DNA from: JAVKDP01 sp040222185
Lineage (GTDB): Bacteria > Bacteroidota > Rhodothermia > Balneolales > Balneolaceae
Direction: 5' to 3'
Assembly (NCBI GenBank): GCA_040222185.1
Contig: JAVKDP010000058.1
Coordinates: 1-42,351 of the forward strand
DNA length: 42,351 bases
The translations under genes and the position numbers were made by a program. Position 1 is the first letter of the stretch, and the number at the start of each line of letters is the position of its first letter. A model generated the notes under the pieces. It saw only the letters and a list, made by a program, of their open reading frames with translations. It was not told the DNA's origin and did not search any database. Of the stretch, positions 16,982-24,834 are shown piece by piece.

Positions 16982-17668
16982 ATGTCAAAACACCTTTCGA
17001 AAGAAGAACTACAAACTGATCCGCTGATTGAGAATTATAATAGAGCGGCTTCTTACTTTAATGAGAACAAAACTCCGATTCTTGCAATTCTTATTGGTAT
17101 TGTAGTTGTAATCGGCTCTTTAGTTGGCTACAATTTTTATGCTGCTAGCCAGGAACAAGCTGCTCAGCAACTCTTAGCTACTGCCGAAGGTTATTTCAAT
17201 CAAAGTGATTACGAAAGAGCATTAAATGGTGACACCTTTGAATTAACTTATGGATTCCTGGGTATTGCAAACGATTACTCAGGTACTGAAGCAGGAAACA
17301 TTGCAATCTATTACGCTGCCGTATCCAGCTTTAAACTAGGTAATATTGAAGATGCTCTCGCTCACCTTTCCCGATACAATGCTCCTGAGGGTATTATTGG
17401 TGTTTCTGCAATCAGCTTTCATGCAAATCTGCTTGTTACTAATGGTAGCCTGGAAAAAGGTGCTGAAACGTATCTTAAAGCTGCCAACTGGCACGAGAAT
17501 GTTTCCACCACTCCTTTCAACCTTTTGAAAGCAGCTGAGACTTATTATGAGCTTGGAAACTATACTAAAGCAGACGAACTTACTGACCAGATTCTTGAGA
17601 AGTATCCAAACAGCGCGGATGTTGTTGATACTGAAAAACTCAAAGGAATGATTTCTGTTGCCAGCTAA
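16982..17668 (+). CDS. Membrane-anchored tetratricopeptide-repeat protein (YfgM-like)
   Basis: This 228-residue protein has a short cytoplasmic N terminus (MSKHLSKEELQTDPLIENYN), one membrane helix at about 33-53, then a TPR-type helical domain. Helical hairpins such as NIAIYYAAVSSFKLGNIEDA and FNLLKAAETYYELGNYTKAD can be seen. The layout matches YfgM-like proteins, which in E. coli bind SecYEG and periplasmic chaperones. That role is inferred here from architecture only. It has its own upstream promoter and a downstream terminator, so it is probably monocistronic. Confidence 0.82.
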   Translation: MSKHLSKEELQTDPLIENYNRAASYFNENKTPILAILIGIVVVIGSLVGYNFYAASQEQAAQQLLATAEGYFNQSDYERALNGDTFELTYGFLGIANDYSGTEAGNIAIYYAAVSSFKLGNIEDALAHLSRYNAPEGIIGVSAISFHANLLVTNGSLEKGAETYLKAANWHENVSTTPFNLLKAAETYYELGNYTKADELTDQILEKYPNSADVVDTEKLKGMISVAS

Positions 17669-17688
17669 GCTTAAGCGATTTTTATTTC

Positions 17689-17713
17689 AAGGCTCCTTCC
17701 AGGAGCCTTTTTT
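17689..17713 (+). terminator. Rho-independent terminator after the TPR gene
   Basis: AAGGCTCCT (17689-17697) pairs perfectly with AGGAGCCTT (17701-17709) around a 3-base loop, and a T-run follows. It is the strongest hairpin terminator in the window. Confidence 0.92.
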
Positions 17714-17832
17714 ATTTTGACCTGTGAAACATCTCAAGATAAAAATTCCCATTTCCTTCCATTTGTTAATTCTCTCCCTTTTTTTGCTTATTCTCGTTCT
17801 GCTTAAATAATTAAACATCACTCAGCTTAAGT

Positions 17833-19170
17833 ATGACTAAAGAAAATAAGTACCTCCTCCCCTTTATTGTAGTTACAACACTCTTCTTTATGTGGGGCTT
17901 TATTACAGTTTTAGTTGATGCTCTTATCCCAAGATTAAGGGATGTTTTTGAACTGAGTTATTTTCAATCTGGTATTGTTCAGTTTGCTTTCTTTACCGCT
18001 TATGCAGTTTTCTCTATTCCTGGTGGTGTTTTAATTTCCAAAATCGGTTATAAAAAAGGTGCCGTAGCAGGGCTTATTACAATGGGTGTAGCTTGCCTCC
18101 TCTTTTACCCCGCCGCATCGTTTAGAGTTTTCCCAATATTCCTTTTGGCTATGTTTGTACTGGCTGGAGGTATCACTATTCTGCAAGTGGCTGCAAATCC
18201 TTATATAGCTGCACTAGGACCTGCCAAAACTGCTTCTAGCCGTCTTAACCTGGCACAGGCCTTCAATTCATTAGGCACAACGATTGCTCCTCTTATAAGC
18301 GCAGCTTTCATTTTAAGCAATACTGTTCTGAGTTCAGATGAAATTGATGTTTTGTCTGAAGCAGAGAAACTATCCTATTATGCGACCGAAGCTTCAGCTG
18401 TTCAAGGACCTTTCCTGGTACTTGCTGCGGTATTGATAGTGCTGGCTTTGGCTTTTGCAGCTTTCAAGCTTCCGGAAATCATATCATCAGACGATGAAAA
18501 TCATGGTAACTATAAAGTTGCTTTAAAAACAAAGCACCTGATGTTCGGAGCACTTGGTATCTTTGTTTATGTAGGTGCTGAAGTATCAATTGGAAGCTAC
18601 TTGATAAACTATTTCCTAGACCTGGATATCGAAGCTATGGTAGCTGGTAGCCCCTTGATGACAAGCCTGGCATCTTCACTTTCTGCTATATTCTCTGATA
18701 CAAGTATTAACGATATGAGCTTATCACAACTTGCAGGTACGTTCGTCTTCTTTTATTGGGGTGGTGCAATGGTTGGCCGTTTTCTTGGTTCCGCAATACT
18801 TCAAAAAATCGAAGCCGGGAAGCTCCTTGCAATTTATGCAGGAACAAATGTTGTTTTACTTCTCATAAGCATGATGACCGGAGGTTATGTAGCAATGTGG
18901 TCTATTCTCGCTATTGGTTTATTCAACTCTATTATGTTCCCAACCATCTTTACCTTGGCTATCGATAATTTAAAAGAACATACTGCACAAGGATCCGGTA
19001 TTCTTTGTACCGCTATCGTTGGAGGTGCAATTATTCCTCCCCTTTATGGAAAAATTGCAGATATGGTTGGCTTGCAGCTTGCACTCTTATTTATCGCATT
19101 GTGTTATGCTTACATCCTGTGGTATGGAAAAATAGGTTCTAAAATCGGGAAAACAGCAACTGAGTCCTGA
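17833..19170 (+). CDS. Sugar MFS transporter, FucP/GluP-type
   Basis: This 445-residue protein has about 12 hydrophobic helices. The N-terminal FIVVTTLFFMWGFITVLVDA and the VAANPYIAALGP segment are signatures of the fucose/glucose/galactose:H+ symporter branch of the major facilitator superfamily. The paired C-terminal half contains WGGAMVGRFLGS and LFNSIMFPTIFTLAI. It would bring a hexose across the inner membrane. The neighbouring ROK kinase on the opposite strand ends at the very next base and could phosphorylate the sugar. The exact sugar cannot be read from sequence. Confidence 0.92.
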   Translation: MTKENKYLLPFIVVTTLFFMWGFITVLVDALIPRLRDVFELSYFQSGIVQFAFFTAYAVFSIPGGVLISKIGYKKGAVAGLITMGVACLLFYPAASFRVFPIFLLAMFVLAGGITILQVAANPYIAALGPAKTASSRLNLAQAFNSLGTTIAPLISAAFILSNTVLSSDEIDVLSEAEKLSYYATEASAVQGPFLVLAAVLIVLALAFAAFKLPEIISSDDENHGNYKVALKTKHLMFGALGIFVYVGAEVSIGSYLINYFLDLDIEAMVAGSPLMTSLASSLSAIFSDTSINDMSLSQLAGTFVFFYWGGAMVGRFLGSAILQKIEAGKLLAIYAGTNVVLLLISMMTGGYVAMWSILAIGLFNSIMFPTIFTLAIDNLKEHTAQGSGILCTAIVGGAIIPPLYGKIADMVGLQLALLFIALCYAYILWYGKIGSKIGKTATES

Positions 19171-20268
19171 TCAAAGCCCCAGCTTGTTTATTGCAAAATA
19201 GTAAGCTCCAATCGAGACTGCTTCACTGGTTCCTAAACGAGATAAACCTACAGCCGTTTTCTTTTGTGAATCGTAAGTAACAGTTTTCTCAAGCTCAGAG
19301 TGCTTTAGTTCGGTGGTTTCGTTTTTCGCGAATTGTTTCAGCTGGTATGCATCTTCAACGTTGTATACTTTTTGAAGCAGCCTTTTTTGCATGGTACCAT
19401 CCAGCCTGGAGAAATAACCATTTAGCTCATCCAACATTGATCTTGAAAATAACGGGTAAGCGCCACTTACCCCACCTCCAATAACTACCAGGCCATCAAT
19501 CAAGGTCAGGATGTGAGCAATAGCATCACCAAGTGCTTCCCCAAATCTTAAATACGTTTCAATAGCGGCTTCTCGAACTCCATCTTGCTTTCCCTTTGAT
19601 ATTTCAAAAATATCCTTTGGTTCAGGAGATTTATCAGGCGAGATATGTATTTGTTCAGCATAGATTCTTTTTAGCGCTTTAATACTAATTGTATCCTCAA
19701 TAGAAGTATAGTTATGCAGTTTATTACGGAGTAGCCATCCCTCAGCTCCAGCACTATTGTCTCCTTGAAGCATTTCTTCGTTAATAGATATCCCCACTCC
19801 AAAACCAGTTCCGAGTGTAATTCCGACCAGGTTTCTAAAACGTTTACTATTTCCTGAGTCTTCCAGTTGTTTGTTCACAAAGGGCAAAAAACCACTCTTG
19901 CTTTCTCCTAGAGTAAATAGATCTCCATCATTATTTATAAAAACCGGAACCTTAAACTCATTTTCCAGAATAGGCCCCAATGGTACTCCATCTTTAAAAG
20001 CTGGTAAATTAGGAAGGTCTCCGATAATTCCATTTTGATAATCAGCCGGACCCGGAAATGCAAAACTGATTGCTACAGGCTTTGTACCTAAAGAATTCTC
20101 AAGCGTACTAAACCCTGATTTTAATGTCTCCAAGCATGCGTTTAAATCATGGGAATTGGATGGCAGTGATATAGACCGTCCTGTTCTTTCACCATTTTTC
20201 AATGCAGAAAACACAAAGTTCGTCCCTCCTGCGTCAAGTGTAAATACTAAAGGGTAATTTTTTTTCAT
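19171..20268 (-). CDS. ROK-family sugar kinase lacking the zinc motif
   Basis: This 365-residue protein has the ROK phosphate loop LDAGGTNFVF (11-20), the substrate-binding and catalytic segment FINNDGDLFTLGE (Asp114), LGTGFGVGI, and the adenosine motif IDGLVVIGGGVSGAYPLF. These indicate glucokinase/fructokinase-type activity. The ROK zinc site (His followed by CxCGxxGC) is absent; the region reads AGAEGWLLRNKLHNYTS. The protein is also longer than typical ROK kinases (about 300), with an extra C-terminal segment. Its stop (TCA on the plus strand, 19171-19173) abuts the sugar transporter stop, forming TGATCA. The substrate is probably a hexose. Confidence 0.85.
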   Translation of the reverse strand: MKKNYPLVFTLDAGGTNFVFSALKNGERTGRSISLPSNSHDLNACLETLKSGFSTLENSLGTKPVAISFAFPGPADYQNGIIGDLPNLPAFKDGVPLGPILENEFKVPVFINNDGDLFTLGESKSGFLPFVNKQLEDSGNSKRFRNLVGITLGTGFGVGISINEEMLQGDNSAGAEGWLLRNKLHNYTSIEDTISIKALKRIYAEQIHISPDKSPEPKDIFEISKGKQDGVREAAIETYLRFGEALGDAIAHILTLIDGLVVIGGGVSGAYPLFSRSMLDELNGYFSRLDGTMQKRLLQKVYNVEDAYQLKQFAKNETTELKHSELEKTVTYDSQKKTAVGLSRLGTSEAVSIGAYYFAINKLGL

Positions 20269-20337
20269 GAATTGATTATACTAAATGGATACAAGATGAT
20301 AACTATTCAACTGTTATTTCACTTTTAATATACTTAG

Positions 20338-21189
20338 ATGTTCAATCGTCGACTTACATTTATTCTCGGAATTTCTCTTTTCCTGTTGATCATATTTGAT
20401 GCGTTCCAACAAAAATTCTATATCGACACCTTTAACCTGAGTCCGGATGGTTCCAGCTTCTTGTATATCTTTAAAAGTCATTCTCTTCGTTGGCTTGTAT
20501 GGTTAGTCGGCAGTATACCTTACACTCTTCTTGCCCGGAAAGTATTTAATTCCGGAGTTGAAGAAGTATCAGCCAAGGATCTGATATCACTGATAGGGTT
20601 TGTAGCTTCTTCAATTCTCCTGATGTTTTTTGTAATCAGCCTGGTGAGTATGTTACTTTTTAATGACCAGGCTTCTATGGCATTACTTGGAGAGTGGTTC
20701 ACCTTTGTATTCTTTCAAAAAGCGGTGAGTTTTAGCCTTGCCTCCTCTCTAATGGTATTATTGGTTTACAATAGCTCAACCAAGCAGGTAATCGAAGCAC
20801 AATGGATTGAAATAAAAAACCTGAAGTCTTCGGCTGCACCAACTTCATCAACCTTATCCAATGAAACCAACATTACTATCCGTATTGGTAATAAATTAAA
20901 GCTTATCCCATTAGATGAAGTAACCTGGATTGAAGCTGACGACTATTGTGTAAAAATACATACACAGGGAAAAGCATATACACTTAGAAAAAGCCTCAAG
21001 TCTCTTGAAACAGAACTGGCCTCTTTCCAGTTTGTCAGGGTACATCGTAAAGCGTTGCTAAACCTTGCATATATGGACCAGGTAGATTTCAATTCTTCGG
21101 TTATCAAACTACAAGACTTATCTGAGTTACCACTTTCGAAGTCGGGAGCTCAAATACTGCGTAAAGTGCTCAAAGCAAGTAGTATATAA
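20338..21189 (+). CDS. Membrane-bound LytTR-family transcriptional regulator
   Basis: This 283-residue protein has four hydrophobic helices in the N-terminal half (about 7-24, 50-66, 83-107 and 122-145). A linker and a LytTR DNA-binding domain follow (about 178-280). Typical LytTR segments are DEVTWIEADDYCVKIHT, YTLRKSLKSLE and FVRVHRKALLNLAYMDQV. There is no receiver domain, so this is a one-component regulator whose signal would enter through the membrane part. It diverges from the ROK kinase across 69 bases. It precedes a secreted DUF1579-like protein, a likely target or partner by position only. Confidence 0.88.
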   Translation: MFNRRLTFILGISLFLLIIFDAFQQKFYIDTFNLSPDGSSFLYIFKSHSLRWLVWLVGSIPYTLLARKVFNSGVEEVSAKDLISLIGFVASSILLMFFVISLVSMLLFNDQASMALLGEWFTFVFFQKAVSFSLASSLMVLLVYNSSTKQVIEAQWIEIKNLKSSAAPTSSTLSNETNITIRIGNKLKLIPLDEVTWIEADDYCVKIHTQGKAYTLRKSLKSLETELASFQFVRVHRKALLNLAYMDQVDFNSSVIKLQDLSELPLSKSGAQILRKVLKASSI

Positions 21190-21283
21190 TTTACTGCAAC
21201 AAATATTCCACTTACTGCATTTTCCTGAATGGCGGGCTTTAATTGCTTATTTACCTCCGAATTAAATTAAGCCCCCAATACTT

Positions 21284-21853
21284 ATGAAACATCTTTTTCT
21301 ATTCTTACTTCTTGCTGCAGTAAGTAATAACCTCTATGCACAATACGAATACGCGCCATCAAAAGAACATCCATTCGGTAAACTAAACCCTGAAGCTCCG
21401 AAAGAAACGGGTGATTATGCTCCACTTATTGGAACATCTAATTGTCAATCTGAAAGCAGAAATCCGGACGGCAGCTGGAATTCAGCAATAGATATGACCT
21501 GGACTTTTCAATACATCATGAATGGTACTGGCGTACAGGACTTAACACTTAAAACTGATGGTACACACTCCGGGAGTATCAGACAATTTAATGCAGACAG
21601 CGCTGCATGGTATGTACACTATTTTTCATCGGCAGCTGCTACTTCTACCCTATCAGCGTGGAAAGGAGAAGCAAGAGATGGCGATCAATTTATTCTATAC
21701 AGAGAACAGACAGCTCCCAACGGCATGGAAGGATTCTATAAGATTCTTTTCAGTGATATAACAGAATCTTCCTTTAATTGGTTAGGCTCCTGGGTAAATT
21801 CAGATGAATCGATAGTATACCCAACCTGGAAGATTTCATGTACTAAACAGTAA
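21284..21853 (+). CDS. Secreted DUF1579-like protein, hypothetical
   Basis: This 189-residue protein has a signal peptide (MKHLFLFLLLAAVSNNLYAQ) and a mature part rich in beta-strand patterns. LIGTSNCQSESRNPDGSWN, SAIDMTWTFQYIMNGTGVQD and a C-terminal WLGSWVNSDESIVYPTWKI segment suggest a small beta-barrel of the DUF1579 kind. The fold assignment is by pattern only. Two Cys residues (in NCQS and SCTK) could form a disulfide outside the cytoplasm. It follows the LytTR regulator by 94 bases. Function unknown. Confidence 0.6.
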   Translation: MKHLFLFLLLAAVSNNLYAQYEYAPSKEHPFGKLNPEAPKETGDYAPLIGTSNCQSESRNPDGSWNSAIDMTWTFQYIMNGTGVQDLTLKTDGTHSGSIRQFNADSAAWYVHYFSSAAATSTLSAWKGEARDGDQFILYREQTAPNGMEGFYKILFSDITESSFNWLGSWVNSDESIVYPTWKISCTKQ

Positions 21854-22027
21854 TTACACCTAATGAGTATTGGTTTTATGATACCTCTGCTATCCGAAAT
21901 TGCTGTTACCACCACTATATTTTAAACCCGGAGATTTTATACAGCGACTTAGGTTTATTAGCAAAACATCTCGAAGAAAGTTATCAATATGTTTTATCCC
22001 TGGAGCCTAAATGATAACCCACTAATT

Positions 22028-22420
22028 ATGACTATGAAAAGTTTAATTCCTTACCTCGTTTTTCCAGGCTCCTGTAAAGAAGCAATGGAGTTTTATAAAT
22101 CTATCCTTAATGCTGATTCACTTACTTTGCGCACTTTCGGTGACTCACCTGTTGATGTTCCTGAAGAAGCAACTGAAAGGATTTTTGACTCAGAACTTCG
22201 TATAGGTAACCTTATAATTAAAGCTTCTGATGACCTTCCGGACTACCCTGTTAAAAGCGGTACTAACTTTTCTCTCTTTGTAGCTATTTCAGATGTCCAG
22301 GAACGAAAAACAGTGTTTGAAAAACTTTCGGAAGACGGATCGGTTATGTTTCCTCTTGATGATAACTTCGGAATGTTGAGAGACAAGTTCGGAATCCAAT
22401 GGATGCTCGTAAAGGATTAA
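22028..22420 (+). CDS. VOC-superfamily protein, PhnB-like
   Basis: This is about 130 residues. The opening MTMKSLIPYLVFPGSCKEAM and EFYKSILNADSL, then DSELRIGNLIIKASD, TNFSLFVAISD and a final FGMLRDKFGIQWMLVKD, match the PhnB/glyoxalase-like fold of the VOC superfamily. Many such proteins have no known substrate. The start could be the ATG at 22028 or 22034; an upstream in-frame ATG at 21989 lacks conservation and a ribosome site. It is convergent with the glycosyltransferase gene, 5 bases apart. Confidence 0.8.
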   Translation: MTMKSLIPYLVFPGSCKEAMEFYKSILNADSLTLRTFGDSPVDVPEEATERIFDSELRIGNLIIKASDDLPDYPVKSGTNFSLFVAISDVQERKTVFEKLSEDGSVMFPLDDNFGMLRDKFGIQWMLVKD

Positions 22421-22425
22421 CTCTT

Positions 22426-23664
22426 TTACTTATTCTTCTCCTCTATCCATTTCGACATGTATTTAGTACTGGCCATTGAATGATGTGAAATCAAAGATCC
22501 CATGAAATTAGTCTGTCGGTGCTTTTTTAGGCCGATCTTTAAGTCCAGGATTTCCCGGATTAAACTATAACCAAAATTCGTTTTCTGAAACCTGTTATTA
22601 ATAATATCTATAACAGCTACTTGAGCTTTTCTCCAGCTAGATTCATTTGAATATAATTCAACAGCTTTTTCTACCAGCCCTACCGGATCATCTGAAATAA
22701 ATCCTGGCCAATCATATTCCCCATTTATTCCTTCTGCTCCAATATTTGTAGTAACAGATGGTGTTCCATTCAACATAGCTTCTACGAACTTACCTTTCAA
22801 ACCCGCACCAAATCGTAATGGTGCCAATAAAACTCTGGCATTAGACAGTACTTCCCTGGCATCATCTGCCCTGCCTTTTATCATAAAACCAATCTCAGGC
22901 TTATTTAACTCAAGAACTTTCTGCGAAGGATATGCTCCATAAATATGCATTTCAGCTGAAGGTAATTTCGAACGTATTTTTGGCCAAACCTCTTCTTTCA
23001 CATACTTGATTCCATCCCAGTTTGGTTCATGCAGAAAATTCCCAATAGAAACGAAATTCTGCCGGCCTTCGAATGTATTCCAATCTTCAATCTTGTCATC
23101 GGAAATACTCTCAAGCATATAAGGAACATACATGATTAAGGATTTATCAATTTTGAACACCTTGGTAAGTATATCCATCTCTGCTTCAGAAATAATGAGC
23201 GATAAATCACACCTGTATATACTTGCGATTTCCCTGATGGCATGCTGGTTAAGTAAATCTTCTTCGGTAAAGGCTCTACCTTCTTTAAGCGCTATCTGCC
23301 GACCAGCTCTAAAGCAGTGCAAATCTTCTGTATCTAACACTCTTACTGCTTCGGGACATTGCTCTGCTACTCTCCATCCGAACTGTTCCTCAGTCATGAA
23401 ACGATCAAATAGAACAACGTCAGGATTTAACTCACGGACAAAGTCATCAAACGATGAGTCATTAATTCTTATGGATACTCTTTTTATTTTAACCTCATCC
23501 AGGTCAACAGCAAATTCACTTTCATTAGCTGCAGTGGCAAAAGTAATATCCCAGTCTTTTGACTGAAACAGATCAATGAGTTGCATCATTCGGCTTCCAG
23601 CAGCAGAGGATTCAGGTTCCGGCCATACTTTACCGAGGATTAAAAGTTTAAGAGAATCGGACAT
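22426..23664 (-). CDS. GT4-family glycosyltransferase
   Basis: This 412-residue soluble protein has a two-domain GT-B pattern. The C-terminal half has FVSIGNFLHEPNWDGIKYV, AEMHIYGAYPS and the nucleotide-sugar site RFGAGLKGKFVEAMLNGTPS with following TTNIGAEG, as in GT4 retaining enzymes. The N-terminal half begins LKLLILGKVWPEPESSAAGS, where the SSAAG loop is unusual but fits an acceptor or phosphate loop. Donor and acceptor are unknown. No other polysaccharide genes are next to it. It may share a transcript with the repeat protein gene 57 bases upstream. Confidence 0.87.
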   Translation of the reverse strand: MSDSLKLLILGKVWPEPESSAAGSRMMQLIDLFQSKDWDITFATAANESEFAVDLDEVKIKRVSIRINDSSFDDFVRELNPDVVLFDRFMTEEQFGWRVAEQCPEAVRVLDTEDLHCFRAGRQIALKEGRAFTEEDLLNQHAIREIASIYRCDLSLIISEAEMDILTKVFKIDKSLIMYVPYMLESISDDKIEDWNTFEGRQNFVSIGNFLHEPNWDGIKYVKEEVWPKIRSKLPSAEMHIYGAYPSQKVLELNKPEIGFMIKGRADDAREVLSNARVLLAPLRFGAGLKGKFVEAMLNGTPSVTTNIGAEGINGEYDWPGFISDDPVGLVEKAVELYSNESSWRKAQVAVIDIINNRFQKTNFGYSLIREILDLKIGLKKHRQTNFMGSLISHHSMASTKYMSKWIEEKNK

Positions 23665-23721
23665 AGAAAGATGATAAGGAAATCATCCCTTTTATTGGTC
23701 AGCTATTACCAGGATATGAAC

Positions 23722-24702
23722 TTAATTATTCATATAAGCCTGGATGATCTGAGAATAGTTCATGTCATCAAGTAAATCGGCCCTATCCAGTTCTCTAAGA
23801 AAGTCTGAGGTTACGCCATTTGCATACAGCCCAATGATACCTGAATAATTCACCTCATCGAGATAGTCCACATCACTTAATGTTTGAAGAAATTCTGTAC
23901 TTACCCCGTTTGCATATAGCCCGATAATTCCTGAATAATTTATATCGTCAAGGATATCCAGGTCTTCCAGTTTTTGTAGATAATCAGTTGAAACACCATT
24001 GGCATATAAACCTATAACGCCAGAGTAATTTGTATCGTCAAGAATATCCAGGTCTTCCAGTTTTTGTAGATAATCCGTTGAGACGCCATTAGCATACAAA
24101 CCGATAATGCTGGAATAATTAAGGTCATCCAGGTAGTCCAGATTTTCCAGCACATTTAAATACTCCAATGTTACTCCGTTTGCGTAAAGCCCAATTACGC
24201 CGGAGTAGTTTATATCATCGAGGATATCCAGGTTCTCAAGACCTTGCAGATACTCTAGTGTTACTCCATTATTGTACATAGCCTGAATACCTGAAGCAGA
24301 AGGTGTTGAACTAAAATCAAGCTCTCCAACTCCTTTAACAAAGTCGATATAGGGATAAGAAGATGATGATGAAGTTGCTTCTAAACGAGATGGAAGGTTT
24401 TGATCTTGGGTAGCTGTTACCTGGTCTGAACTTCCAAAAAACTCAGTATTTGAAGCTTCTGATGAACCAAGCGCATTTAAAGGATTCCAATTGAAGTACC
24501 ATAGAAAAACAAGTATTGCTGCTACTCCGATAACTACACTATCTCTTTTTCGTGTACTTTTCTTTTTTACCCGGTAAGTTACACCCGGAGCTTCGTCACC
24601 ACCAGCCTGTTCATCGATATAATTATCCAGGTCAAAATCCGGATCATTCGATTTAAGGTCATTCCCAATCTTGTTTTTATAACGATCGTTTTGTTCACTC
24701 AT
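23722..24702 (-). CDS. Membrane-anchored protein with 30-residue tandem repeats, function unknown
   Basis: This 326-residue protein has a polar, acidic N terminus (1-43), a basic patch (RVKKKSTRKR), and one membrane helix at about 55-72. A Ser/Thr-rich linker (79-134) leads to just over six tandem repeats of 30 residues (135-326). The consensus is NYSGIIGLYANGVSTDYL followed by QKLEDLDILDDI. Each unit looks like two short helices with a Gly-Val turn. It resembles the short GVTPEYV-type repeats found beside some BlaR1-like proteins, but I know no described family with this exact unit. Topology (positive-inside) puts the repeats outside the cytoplasm. They are very acidic and may bind a partner or cation. 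It has its own predicted promoter. Confidence 0.85.
   Translation of the reverse strand: MSEQNDRYKNKIGNDLKSNDPDFDLDNYIDEQAGGDEAPGVTYRVKKKSTRKRDSVVIGVAAILVFLWYFNWNPLNALGSSEASNTEFFGSSDQVTATQDQNLPSRLEATSSSSSYPYIDFVKGVGELDFSSTPSASGIQAMYNNGVTLEYLQGLENLDILDDINYSGVIGLYANGVTLEYLNVLENLDYLDDLNYSSIIGLYANGVSTDYLQKLEDLDILDDTNYSGVIGLYANGVSTDYLQKLEDLDILDDINYSGIIGLYANGVSTEFLQTLSDVDYLDEVNYSGIIGLYANGVTSDFLRELDRADLLDDMNYSQIIQAYMNN
23725..24300 (-). repeat. Tandem 90-base coding repeats
   Basis: Six full copies and one partial copy of a 90-base unit encode the 30-residue repeats. The third and fourth units are nearly identical in protein (one residue differs at the end). The outer copies have diverged. This suggests internal duplication with recent exchange in the middle. 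Confidence 0.85.
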
Positions 24703-24741
24703 ATTGCCCTAGTTTAATTTGTAAACCTGTTCAATAGACGA

Positions 24742-24774
24742 TTCGAAATGCATTTGGTTTCGAACAGTACTGTT
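24742..24774 (-). promoter_or_regulatory. Palindromic operator candidates upstream of the repeat-protein gene
   Basis: A perfect 12-base palindrome, AACAGTACTGTT, lies at 24763-24774 and overlaps the predicted start site. Next to it TTCGAAA (24742-24748) and TTTCGAA (24758-24764) form an inverted repeat with a 9-base spacer. CTGTTC (24728-24733) with GAACAG (24762-24767) makes another. They may be binding sites for the adjacent ROK regulator, or a leader hairpin. Confidence 0.45.
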
Positions 24775-24778
24775 TCCG

Positions 24779-24810
24779 CAAAATGTAGCTCCCTTTTAGA
24801 TAAACTCCAA
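24779..24810 (-). promoter_or_regulatory. FCB-type promoter for the repeat-protein gene
   Basis: On the minus strand TTG (24810-24808) is followed, after 20 bases, by TACATTTTG (24787-24779). This is the -7 box TAnnTTTG with one extra T. The start would fall near 24772, inside the 12-base palindrome, giving a leader of about 70 bases. Confidence 0.4.
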
Positions 24811-24834
24811 TTCATCATCAACAGTCTATATTTT

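Noticed and set aside
21847..22015. An open frame of about 55 codons between the DUF1579-like and VOC genes, ending NPEILYSDLGLLAKHLEESY
   Set aside because: It has no start codon and no recognisable family. A frame of this length can occur by chance in AT-rich DNA.
23132..23566. A 144-codon frame opposite the glycosyltransferase gene
   Set aside because: It is a shadow of the real gene, with Ser-rich low-complexity translation and no ribosome site.
23725..24300. Regular repeats that might suggest a CRISPR array
   Set aside because: The 90-base units are in frame with no unique spacers; they encode protein repeats.
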